A stretch of 64,000 nt of DNA from Betaproteobacteria bacterium (lineage in GTDB: Bacteria > Pseudomonadota > Gammaproteobacteria > Burkholderiales > Usitatibacteraceae), in assembly GCA_016711875.1 (NCBI GenBank), contig JADJSD010000005.1:95235-159234 (forward strand). The letters run 5' to 3'. Below are positions 43,524 through 50,997 of this stretch, piece by piece (positions within the stretch are counted from its first letter, which is position 1; each line of letters begins with the position of its first letter). Below the pieces are notes generated by a model that saw only the letters and a program-made list of their open reading frames with translations, did no database searches and was not told where the DNA came from. A program made the translations under genes and the position numbers.

Positions 43524-45392
43524 TCACAGTACCCCCAGGCGGCAGGCATCGACGAAGATGTCCTGGAATTCCGGCCGGGTGGCGAGTGCCACGTGCTCGA
43601 TGTTGCGGGCGATGTCGAACGCGCGCGCACGCTCCGTCTCGGACATCAATGCAAGCTGCGCGCCCAGAAGCGCGGTGTTTCCGACGTAGCTCACGCGGGC
43701 CACGGGCACCGGCGGCAGCAGGCCGATGCGCACTGCGCTCTCGATGCTCACGTAGTTCCCGAACCCGCCCGAGAGCATCACCTCCTCGATCCGGTCGTCG
43801 GTGACGTCCATGATCCTCTGGAGCATCATCACGCCGCCGTAGATCGCCGCCTTGGCGAGCTGCAGCTGCCGGATGTCGTTCTGTGTGAGCAGCACGTCCT
43901 CGCCGCGCCCGCCCTGCGCCGAGCGCACGAGCACGAACGCCCGGCTCTCTCCGTCCTGGACGATGCGCGACCGGAGGGCCTCGGCCAGCGGCCGGACGCC
44001 GGGACGCCAGAGCCGGCCCGCGGCGTCGAGGATGCCCGCGTCGCGCATCTTCGCCACGGCGTCGATCAGTCCCGAGCCGCAGATGCCGATGGCCGGCGCA
44101 TCGCCGATGACCTCGCAGGCGATGTCCTCGTCGATCGAAACGCGCTCGATCGCGCCCACCGCGCCGCGCATGCCGTGCCTCACCTGCCCGCCCTCGAAAG
44201 TCGGCCCGGCCGGCGCCGAACACACGAGCAGGCGATCGCGCGACCCTAGGACGACCTCGCCGTTGGTGCCGATGTCCACCAGCAGCCTGATGCTCTCGCT
44301 CTCGTAGATCCGGGTCGCGATGATCCCGGCGATGGTGTCGGCGCCGACGAATCCGGCGAGGATCGGGAGCAGGCAGACCCGTGCGTTGGGCGCCTTCTTG
44401 AGGGGGATCTCTCCGGCGGGGATGACGAGCGGATCGCGCACCACCGGCGCATAGGGCGCGAGTCCCACGTAGCTGGTGTCGATCCCGAGGAAGAGGTGGT
44501 GCATGCAGGTATTGCCGGTGACCACGATCTTGTAGAGATGCTCCGGCGCGACCTGGGCCTGCTGCGTCATCGCTCCGATGAACTCGTTGACCTGGTTCAG
44601 GATGCGGACCCGCAGCACCTGGAGCTTCTTGACGTCGAACTGGGCGTAGGCGATGCGGGACATGAGGTCGCCGCCGAACACAGCCTGGGTGTTCACGGCC
44701 CCCTGGGAGGCGAGCTGCTCTCCGGTACGCAGTTTGTGGAGCGAGCCCACCACGGTGGTCGTGCCGATGTCGAGCGCGAGGCCGTACATGTGTTCGCTCG
44801 TCTCGCCGGCCTCGATGTCGATGATCCGGTCCTGGAAGGTCGTAACCGTGAGGCGGCCAAGTTCCTCCCGCAGGACCGCAGGCAGCTTTCGATAGACGCT
44901 GAACGGCACGTCGCGGGAGGTGCCGGCTGGCAGGCAGGCCAGCACCTGCTCGATGTCCGAGGTCTGGTGGTTCTCGTCCTGCGGCGCCTCGGCGCGGATC
45001 ACCCGCTTCTCGACGCCGCAGTCGAGCGGCATCGCGCCCGGTGAAAAGACGCCCGCGTCGGCCATGATCTGGTGCCCGAGCTCGTTGCGCACCGGCATCG
45101 CCGCGACCGTGCAATCGGCGACGACCGGCATCTGGCAGGAAAGCCGGTAGCGCTCCCGGACCCCGTCCGGACCCAGCTGGATCGTGTCCTGCAGCGTCGG
45201 CGGCGCGATTTCGCCCGACACCGCCCTCACCCGGCATGAACGACAGCGCCCGCGCCGGCCGCACGTCGCGGTGACGTCGATGCCGGCTTCGAGCGCCGCG
45301 TCGAGCACCATCGTGCCGCGCGCCACGATCCGGTGAGCCAGCTCGCGGGAACTGTCCGGGTCGACGAAGGTGACCTTGACGCCGTGAGTCAT
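43524..45392 (-). CDS. corrinoid activation protein: [2Fe-2S] ferredoxin plus ASKHA ATPase (RACo-like)
   Basis: 622 residues. The N-terminal plant-type ferredoxin domain has Cys44, Cys50, Cys53 and Cys86 (CGRRGRCRSC ... LSCQ). A linker follows, then a middle domain and the ASKHA domain with DIGTTT (208-213), VDIGTNGEVVLG and SGGFGNY. RACo proteins use ATP to push an electron onto inactive Co(II) corrinoid and return it to active Co(I). Overlaps the upstream methyltransferase as ATGA. In this operon its target is the corrinoid domain of the first gene's product. Annotation is firm for the family. Confidence 0.9.
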   Translation of the reverse strand: MTHGVKVTFVDPDSSRELAHRIVARGTMVLDAALEAGIDVTATCGRRGRCRSCRVRAVSGEIAPPTLQDTIQLGPDGVRERYRLSCQMPVVADCTVAAMPVRNELGHQIMADAGVFSPGAMPLDCGVEKRVIRAEAPQDENHQTSDIEQVLACLPAGTSRDVPFSVYRKLPAVLREELGRLTVTTFQDRIIDIEAGETSEHMYGLALDIGTTTVVGSLHKLRTGEQLASQGAVNTQAVFGGDLMSRIAYAQFDVKKLQVLRVRILNQVNEFIGAMTQQAQVAPEHLYKIVVTGNTCMHHLFLGIDTSYVGLAPYAPVVRDPLVIPAGEIPLKKAPNARVCLLPILAGFVGADTIAGIIATRIYESESIRLLVDIGTNGEVVLGSRDRLLVCSAPAGPTFEGGQVRHGMRGAVGAIERVSIDEDIACEVIGDAPAIGICGSGLIDAVAKMRDAGILDAAGRLWRPGVRPLAEALRSRIVQDGESRAFVLVRSAQGGRGEDVLLTQNDIRQLQLAKAAIYGGVMMLQRIMDVTDDRIEEVMLSGGFGNYVSIESAVRIGLLPPVPVARVSYVGNTALLGAQLALMSETERARAFDIARNIEHVALATRPEFQDIFVDACRLGVL

Positions 45393-46402
45393 CGCTGCCC
45401 GGCAGGCGGCGGGCGCCGGGCCGAGCCGGGCACCGTGGGAGCGCGGAACGCCGACATGTAGTTGATCGCGTTCTCGTCGATGCCCAGCACCAGGTCGGAG
45501 GCCAGCTTGAAATCCGCGAAGTCCTTCGGCGGATTCTGCACCGGGTCGATCATCAGCGTATCGCAGCCGGCCAGGATCGACATGATGATGAATGCGTTGT
45601 TCGCGACCTTGCGTTGCGGCAGGCCGAACGAGGCGTTGCTGTGACCGCCGAAGATGTGCACCTGCGGATGCCGCTTCCGAATCTCGCGCACGGCCTCGAG
45701 ATAGTGGGATCCGAAGGCGCTACCCGTCGAGACCGGAAACGCCAAAGGATCCAGGTAACGGTCCTGGATCGGGATTCCCGCCTGGTCCATCAACTGCATG
45801 AGTTCCTCGAGGTTGGCGACCCGTTCGTGCTCGTCCCTAGGCATGCCGTCGCGACCGCTCGCGTTCGCGAAGAGCAGCGCGTTCCGGGCCCTGGCCTCCT
45901 TGATCAGGTCCTGCCGGCCTTCCTCGAGGTTGACCGAGTTGATGGCCGGACGGCTGCGGGCGCCATCGTGCGCGCGCAGGCCGGTCATGATCGTCTCGGG
46001 GTCCGATGAGTCGATCGCGATCACCGCGTCGGTCATCTTCTGCACGACCGGTACCAGCCAGGCCATCGTCCGGTGGCGCACCTCGGGATCCACGGCGATC
46101 TCGTCGACGCACAGGTCGACGATGTTGGCGCCAGCCGCGGTCTGCGAATTGACAAGCCACGCGATGTAGTCGAGGTCCTTCCTGCGCACGGCGTGCGCCA
46201 CGTGCGGGATCTGGAAGACCCGCAGCTTCGCCGGATCCGTCGGGTAGATGTCGGTGACGTCGAACAGGCGCCCGCCGCCGTCGGGCCCGGCGTATGCCAC
46301 GCCGACCTTGCCGCCTTCGTGGATGATCCGCGGACCGTTGATCTTCAGGCGGCGCGTGGTGTTGAAGTTCTCGCCAATGATGTCAAGCACTCTCTTGCTC
46401 AT
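45389..46402 (-). CDS. pterin-dependent methyltransferase (DHPS-like; methyl-corrinoid:H4folate)
   Basis: 337 residues of the pterin-binding TIM-barrel family shared with dihydropteroate synthase, AcsE and MtrH/CmuB. Visible are the opening IGENFNTTRR, VDLCVDEIAVDPEVRHRTM, AVIAIDSSDPETI, NSVNLEEGRQDL, IFGGHSNASFGLPQRKVANN and MIDPVQNPP. GGHSNASFGLP resembles the GLSN.SFGLP motif of AcsE-type enzymes. Predicted role: move the methyl group from the corrinoid to tetrahydrofolate. It overlaps the RACo gene by 4 nt and follows the MetH-activation-like gene by 69 bp. Confidence 0.88.
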   Translation of the reverse strand: MSKRVLDIIGENFNTTRRLKINGPRIIHEGGKVGVAYAGPDGGGRLFDVTDIYPTDPAKLRVFQIPHVAHAVRRKDLDYIAWLVNSQTAAGANIVDLCVDEIAVDPEVRHRTMAWLVPVVQKMTDAVIAIDSSDPETIMTGLRAHDGARSRPAINSVNLEEGRQDLIKEARARNALLFANASGRDGMPRDEHERVANLEELMQLMDQAGIPIQDRYLDPLAFPVSTGSAFGSHYLEAVREIRKRHPQVHIFGGHSNASFGLPQRKVANNAFIIMSILAGCDTLMIDPVQNPPKDFADFKLASDLVLGIDENAINYMSAFRAPTVPGSARRPPPAGQR

Positions 46403-46471
46403 CTTCGTTCATCTCCAGGAACTGACAGGGACATTTGCTGCGGTACTCGGAAGGCGGTCGCGCGCCCGCGG

Positions 46472-47155
46472 TCAATGCGCCGGGCGGAGCCCGTAGAGCC
46501 CGGTGCGCGACATCTTTGGCGTCATGGCATATCCCCCGTCGAGGAGCCGGGCGGGCAGCTCGACGCCCTCGAACAGGGAGAAAAGCGCCTGCTGGTCTTC
46601 CAGCGGCCATTCCACCTTCCGCCCCTCGACGCGACTGCTGTATCCCGGGCCCATGCGCCGCGAAAGCGCGAGTCCCTCGCCGAGCGCGCGCGCCGCCAAG
46701 CGACCTCTGAAATGCCCCGTCGCCGACTCGATCCCGAGCCATCCTGCGACTTCCATCATGTAGGCCTCGAGCGTCTTCCCGGCCGCCGCCAGGTTCTTCT
46801 GCGTGCCGTCGAAACGCGATCCCAGCGACAATATGAAGATCGCCACTTCGCCGCAGCCCGCAAGGCCGGAGGCGAACGTGGGACCCCGGAATCGCGTGCC
46901 GGTGGAAAGGTGGAGGCCCTGTTCCGTGCATCCGGATATTGGGACGCGTCGACAGCACACGGCCGGCCTTGCCGCCGACATGGCGAGCGCAGCCATCGCC
47001 TCGGCCATGTCGCGAACCTGGGCGCGGACGGGCGCGCCCTGGCGGTATCCCATCACGCGCAACAGGCGTTCGGCGGGAATCTCTATGCCGGGCAATGCCG
47101 GCGCCTCGAAGCCGTCCGGGCATCCCGGCTTCGTCGCGGAGGCAGGGGCGTTCAT
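46472..47155 (-). CDS. stand-alone MetH-activation-domain-like protein
   Basis: 227 residues. The C-terminal half matches the shape of the B12-dependent methionine synthase activation domain: GCGEVAIFILSLGSRFDG..., then RMGPGYSSR...EWPLEDQQALFSLF and a GGYAMTPKMSRTGLYGLRP end. In MetH this domain binds SAM for reductive re-methylation of the cofactor. Free versions occur near corrinoid methyltransferases in acetogens. N-terminal 60 residues are unlike MetH. It overlaps phnE by 4 nt (ATGA). A reactivation role parallel to RACo is inference. Confidence 0.72.
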   Translation of the reverse strand: MNAPASATKPGCPDGFEAPALPGIEIPAERLLRVMGYRQGAPVRAQVRDMAEAMAALAMSAARPAVCCRRVPISGCTEQGLHLSTGTRFRGPTFASGLAGCGEVAIFILSLGSRFDGTQKNLAAAGKTLEAYMMEVAGWLGIESATGHFRGRLAARALGEGLALSRRMGPGYSSRVEGRKVEWPLEDQQALFSLFEGVELPARLLDGGYAMTPKMSRTGLYGLRPAH

Positions 47156-48042
47156 ACCTGCACGGCGTCGTCGATCGGCTCCCTGCGCTTGTGGTCGCCG
47201 ATCAGCTGCTCGCGCAGGAACTTCGACAGGTAGTCGATGGCGTAGACGGTAAGCACGACAAGGATGATGATCAGGCAGGCCTCGCGCAGCTCGTAGGCCC
47301 GAAGGCGGTCTCCCAGCAGGAATCCGATGCCGCCGGCGCCGACGATGCCCAGGATCGAGGCCGAGCGCACGTTGTGCTCGAACATGTAGAGTGTGTTCGA
47401 GAGCATCATCGGCAGGACCTGCGGCAGCACGCCGAACCAGATCCTGTGCATCCCGTTCCCCCCCAGGGACGTCACGCCGTCGATCTGCTTGCGATCGAGG
47501 TTCTCGATCGCCTCCGAGTAGAGCTTGATGAAGGTGCCGATCTCGACGATGGCGATCGCCATGATCCCCGCAAGAGGCCCCAGCCCGACCGCGCGAACGA
47601 AGATGAGCGCCCAGATCAGGTAGTCGAAGGAGCGAAGTAGGTCGGCGCCGCGTCGCGTGCCGAACTGGATCGGGCGCGAGCGCGTCATGTTCTTCGCAGC
47701 GAGGAAGCTCAGGGGCAGCGCGACGACCGCGCCCAGCAGGGTGCCGAGCAACGCCATCGCGACCGTCTCGCCGATGGCCTTGAGGAACATGCCCAGGCTT
47801 TCGTAGCCGGTCGGCGGGAACATCTGGGAGATCACCGTGTCGCCGAACTTCGCGACACCATGCAGGAAGTCCCCGGACAGGAAGCCGAACCGGTGAAGGC
47901 AGAAGAGCGTGAGGGCGGTCGCCGCGACCCAGGCCATCCACGCTTTCATGCGCTCGCGCAAGGGCGCGGCGAATGCGCCGGGGTTTCGGGCGCGCTCCTC
48001 GGCGATGTCCGCTTCGGTGATTTCGATCAGTTGCGAGGTCAT
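47152..48042 (-). CDS. phosphonate-type ABC transporter permease PhnE-like (second copy)
   Basis: 296 residues with about six helices (TALTLFCLHRFGFLSG, AMALLGTLLGAVVALPLSFLAAKN, LRSFDYLIWALIFVRAVGLGPLAGI). The PhnE-type EAA-like loop reads LDRKQIDGVTSLGGNGMHR then IVGAGGIGFLLGDRL. 10 bp after the first PhnE gene; the two differ in sequence and presumably form a heterodimer. Overlaps the MetH-activation-like gene, so transporter and corrinoid genes are one unit. Confidence 0.9.
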   Translation of the reverse strand: MTSQLIEITEADIAEERARNPGAFAAPLRERMKAWMAWVAATALTLFCLHRFGFLSGDFLHGVAKFGDTVISQMFPPTGYESLGMFLKAIGETVAMALLGTLLGAVVALPLSFLAAKNMTRSRPIQFGTRRGADLLRSFDYLIWALIFVRAVGLGPLAGIMAIAIVEIGTFIKLYSEAIENLDRKQIDGVTSLGGNGMHRIWFGVLPQVLPMMLSNTLYMFEHNVRSASILGIVGAGGIGFLLGDRLRAYELREACLIIILVVLTVYAIDYLSKFLREQLIGDHKRREPIDDAVQV

Positions 48043-48052
48043 GGGATGCGTC

Positions 48053-48955
48053 TCAATGTGAAAAGCTGGCCTTGCCGATGGCGCTGTGCCGGATCTTCTC
48101 GCTCAGCATGTCGATCGCCATGATCGTCGCGACAATGATCAGCAGGATCGCCCCGACGTCGGCGAAATAGAGCAGCTGGACCGCCGTGAACAGGTCGTGC
48201 CCGATTCCGCCGGCGCCGACGAACCCGACGATCGTCGCGCTGCGCACGTTGAGTTCGAAGCGCCAGAAGGTATAGGACAGGTAGTTCGGCAGGACCTGCG
48301 GCAGCACGCCGAAGCGCATTTCGTGGAACCAGTTGCCGCCGGAAGCGCGAATCCCGTCCAGTGGCAGCGGGCTGATGTTCTCGTTGACCTCGGCAAAGAG
48401 CTTTCCCTGCGCGCCCAGCGTGTGGGTTGTGATCGCGAGGACGCCGGCCACCGGCCCGATCCCGAAGGCGAACACGAACAGCAGTGCCCAGACAATGTCC
48501 GGGACCGTCCGGGCGATCTCGAGCACCCTGCGCGCGATCCAGTAGACGAGGTAGTTGTGCGCCAGGTTGCGCGCGGCGAAGAAACTGATCGCCCCGCCGA
48601 TGAGGGTCCCCAGGATCGTGGCGAGGTAGGCCATCAGCAACGTGTTGAGCAGGCTGTTGAACCATTCCCCGGCGCCCCAGTACCAGGCGGAGAAATCCTG
48701 TCCGAAAGTGCCGAGGCGAATCGGAGGAAGCATCCGCGCGAGGAATTCCGACGCACGGGGAATGCCCTCCACGAGCGTCCAGAGGCTGAACTTCGTGGTG
48801 ATCAACGCGGCGATCACGCATAGGGCGAAGACGCCCCCGAACAGCGCCATGGTGACCTGCTTCTTGCGCCGGTACACGGCATATTGCTTCTCGAAGCGCG
48901 CGACCACACCGCGTGCCACGGAAACGTCGGGTCCCGCATTTGGGTTCGTCACCAT
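48053..48955 (-). CDS. phosphonate-type ABC transporter permease PhnE-like (first copy)
   Basis: 300 residues. Cytosolic start MVTNPNAGPDVSVARGVV, then about six helices; signatures are FAARNLAHNYLVYWIARRVL, ARTVPDIVWALLFVFAFGIG and FVGAGGIGHDLFTAVQL. GAGGAG lies upstream of the ATG. 79 bp after phnD. Two different PhnE proteins with one PhnC and one PhnD are also found in some phosphonate and phosphite importers. Confidence 0.9.
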   Translation of the reverse strand: MVTNPNAGPDVSVARGVVARFEKQYAVYRRKKQVTMALFGGVFALCVIAALITTKFSLWTLVEGIPRASEFLARMLPPIRLGTFGQDFSAWYWGAGEWFNSLLNTLLMAYLATILGTLIGGAISFFAARNLAHNYLVYWIARRVLEIARTVPDIVWALLFVFAFGIGPVAGVLAITTHTLGAQGKLFAEVNENISPLPLDGIRASGGNWFHEMRFGVLPQVLPNYLSYTFWRFELNVRSATIVGFVGAGGIGHDLFTAVQLLYFADVGAILLIIVATIMAIDMLSEKIRHSAIGKASFSH

Positions 48956-49034
48956 GGTGAACTCGGCCGCTCCTCAATTAGTGCGTCGCGTGCCGCCGGC
49001 GACCCCACGACCGGCGGCGCGCACCCCGCCTTGG

Positions 49035-49970
49035 TCACTTCTTTTTCCGCGCCGCGCGCTCGTCGACGGCGGCTTGGCACATCAACTCGTAGGCCTCGTG
49101 CTTGATCGGGACCATCCCCTTGGTGCGTCCCTGTGCGATCGACTCCGCGATCTTCATGTCATGATTCTGGAGTTCGGTGAAGAGCTTCTCGAGGTCCGCA
49201 CGCATGGCTTTCGGCAGGTCAGTCCGGATCACGACCGGCGGCGACGGCAGCGTGGGCGATGTCCAGACGACGCGGATCTGTTCGCGCTTTAGCAGGCCCT
49301 TATTCATCATGGCCCTCAAGTTGCCGATGTTGTCGTCCTTCGAGGTCCAGGTGAACGCGCCGTCGTACGTTCCCCTGAGAACGCCCAGAACCGCCTGCGG
49401 ATGGCCTCCGGCAAGCGGGCTCTTGAAGTACTCGTCGACCGGCTTGCCCATGGCCCGGAAGGCCGCCGTGGGAATCAGGTAGCCGGACCCGGAAAGCGGA
49501 TCGGTCCGCGCGACGATCTTGCCCTTCAGGTCCTCGACCGTCTTGTAGGGGCTCTCGGCCTTCACGACGATCACCGAAACGTAACCCATCGTGCCATCGG
49601 GCTCCATCGCGGCGACCAGCGGCTCAACGCCGCCGTTGCTGTCCATGCGCGTCTGGCAATAGGAGAAACCGCTGAGCCAGGACAGGTGGACCTGCTTGGC
49701 GATCAGGGCGTTCATGACGCCGGAATAGTCGCTCGCCGTGTAGAGTTCCATCTTGACGCCGAGCTCCTTCTCCGCGAGCTTGATGAACGCGTCCATGCTC
49801 TTGACGGTGTTGCTCTGGGTCTCGACCGGGATGACGCCGTACTTGACGACCGGGAAATCCTTCTGCCAGCCCCCGATGTACTTGTCGGCAGCCGCCGCCG
49901 ATAGCGGCAGGGCGCCGAGAATCGCCACCGCGACGGCACCGGCAATCTTGCGCAGGTTCTTGTTGACCAT
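49035..49970 (-). CDS. phosphonate-type ABC transporter substrate-binding protein PhnD-like
   Basis: 311 residues. Signal peptide KIAGAVAVAILGALPLSAAA; the mature protein has the PhnD features AFIKLAEKELGVKMELYTAS, VHLSWLSGFSYCQ, DPLSGSGYLIPTAAF and GTYDGAFTWTS. It lacks the obvious PhnD aromatic and charged set that I could assign to a known ligand, so the substrate is unknown. PhnD relatives bind phosphonates, phosphite, hypophosphite and methylphosphonate. GGAGGAG precedes the ATG. No C-P lyase (phnG-M) gene is in the window. Confidence 0.88.
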   Translation of the reverse strand: MVNKNLRKIAGAVAVAILGALPLSAAAADKYIGGWQKDFPVVKYGVIPVETQSNTVKSMDAFIKLAEKELGVKMELYTASDYSGVMNALIAKQVHLSWLSGFSYCQTRMDSNGGVEPLVAAMEPDGTMGYVSVIVVKAESPYKTVEDLKGKIVARTDPLSGSGYLIPTAAFRAMGKPVDEYFKSPLAGGHPQAVLGVLRGTYDGAFTWTSKDDNIGNLRAMMNKGLLKREQIRVVWTSPTLPSPPVVIRTDLPKAMRADLEKLFTELQNHDMKIAESIAQGRTKGMVPIKHEAYELMCQAAVDERAARKKK

Positions 49971-50057
49971 GATCCTCTCCTCCGTTTGTGACCTTGCTCG
50001 TTCGGTTTACATCTTCTCGACTTCCTCCGTGGGTGTTCGGTTGTTGCTCGATCGAAG

Positions 50058-50086
50058 GCCGGCCGGCCGGGCTGCAACCGGCCCTA
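50058..50086 (-). other. intercistronic stem-loop between phnC and phnD
   Basis: GGCCGG ... CCGGCC with a 7-nt loop TTGCAGC directly after the phnC stop, followed by further GGCC units and no T tract. It may protect or partly stop the phnC part of the transcript and so set the binding-protein level. Confidence 0.3.
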
Positions 50087-50950
50087 GCCGACCTTGGCGA
50101 CTTTCTCGTGACCCGGCTCCGCCGCGGCGGAGGTCGAGGTCTGCGTGGCGGTGAACGCCAGTTCGACGTCGTCGTCCGCGGGCTCGCCGGCGCCGTGCTC
50201 GCCGACGCCGTAGATCTCGCGCGCCATCGCATCGCTGAGATCCGAGGGCTTGCCGTCGAAGACGATCTCGCCCTTGCGCATGCCGATGATCCGGTCGCAG
50301 TAGTCCTTGGCCGTCTGCAGCAGGTGCAGGTTGCAGATGACCGTGATGCCATCCTCGCGGTTGATGCGCCGAAGGGCATCCATCACGATGGTCGCATTGC
50401 GCAGATCGAGCGAGGCGATCGGCTCGTCGGCGAGCAGGATCTTGGGTTCCTGGACGAGCGCGCGGGCGATCGCCACCCTTTGCTGCTGCCCGCCGGACAG
50501 TTCGTCGGCCCGGTGCAGCGCGTGCGACACCATGTCCAGGCGCTGCAGGGCCCGGATGGTGAAGGCACGGTCCTTCGGCGTGAACAGCAGGAGGAGCGAG
50601 CGCAGGGTCGGGTGGTAGCTGATGCGAGCCATGAGGACGTTGGTCATCACGGTGAGCCGGGGCACCAGGTTGAACTGCTGGAACACCATCGCGCACTGGG
50701 CGCGCCACTGGCGAAGGCGTTTGCCCTTCAACTTCGCCACATCGACGGGTGCGTCGAAGACACCCTCGACGAGAATGCGGCCGGAAGTCGGGTCGGCGAG
50801 GCGGTTTATCATTCTCAGCAACGTCGACTTCCCGGCGCCGGAACGACCAATGATGCCGATCATCTGGCCGGCTGGCACGTCGAAGGACACGTCGTTCACC
50901 GCGACGAGATCCCCAAAAGCCTTGCTCAATTTCTCGATTTTCAGCGCCAT
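50084..50950 (-). CDS. phosphonate-type ABC transporter ATP-binding protein PhnC-like
   Basis: 288-residue ATPase. Walker A GRSGAGKS (35-42), Q-loop in VFQQFNLVPRL, signature LSGGQQQR (151-158), Walker B LLADEP (172-177) and the His in NLHLLQTA. The FVFQQFNL...LTVMTNVL pattern with DRAFTIRALQRLDM is PhnC-like. The C-terminal 40 residues (GAGEPADDD... to AKVG) are an unusual extension. TCGGAGGAGGAAG precedes the ATG. 47 bp after the corrinoid methyltransferase gene. Confidence 0.92.
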   Translation of the reverse strand: MALKIEKLSKAFGDLVAVNDVSFDVPAGQMIGIIGRSGAGKSTLLRMINRLADPTSGRILVEGVFDAPVDVAKLKGKRLRQWRAQCAMVFQQFNLVPRLTVMTNVLMARISYHPTLRSLLLLFTPKDRAFTIRALQRLDMVSHALHRADELSGGQQQRVAIARALVQEPKILLADEPIASLDLRNATIVMDALRRINREDGITVICNLHLLQTAKDYCDRIIGMRKGEIVFDGKPSDLSDAMAREIYGVGEHGAGEPADDDVELAFTATQTSTSAAAEPGHEKVAKVG

Positions 50951-50997
50951 TCTTCCTCCTCCGAGGGGGAAAGAAACGTCCGGACCGCGATCCTGGC

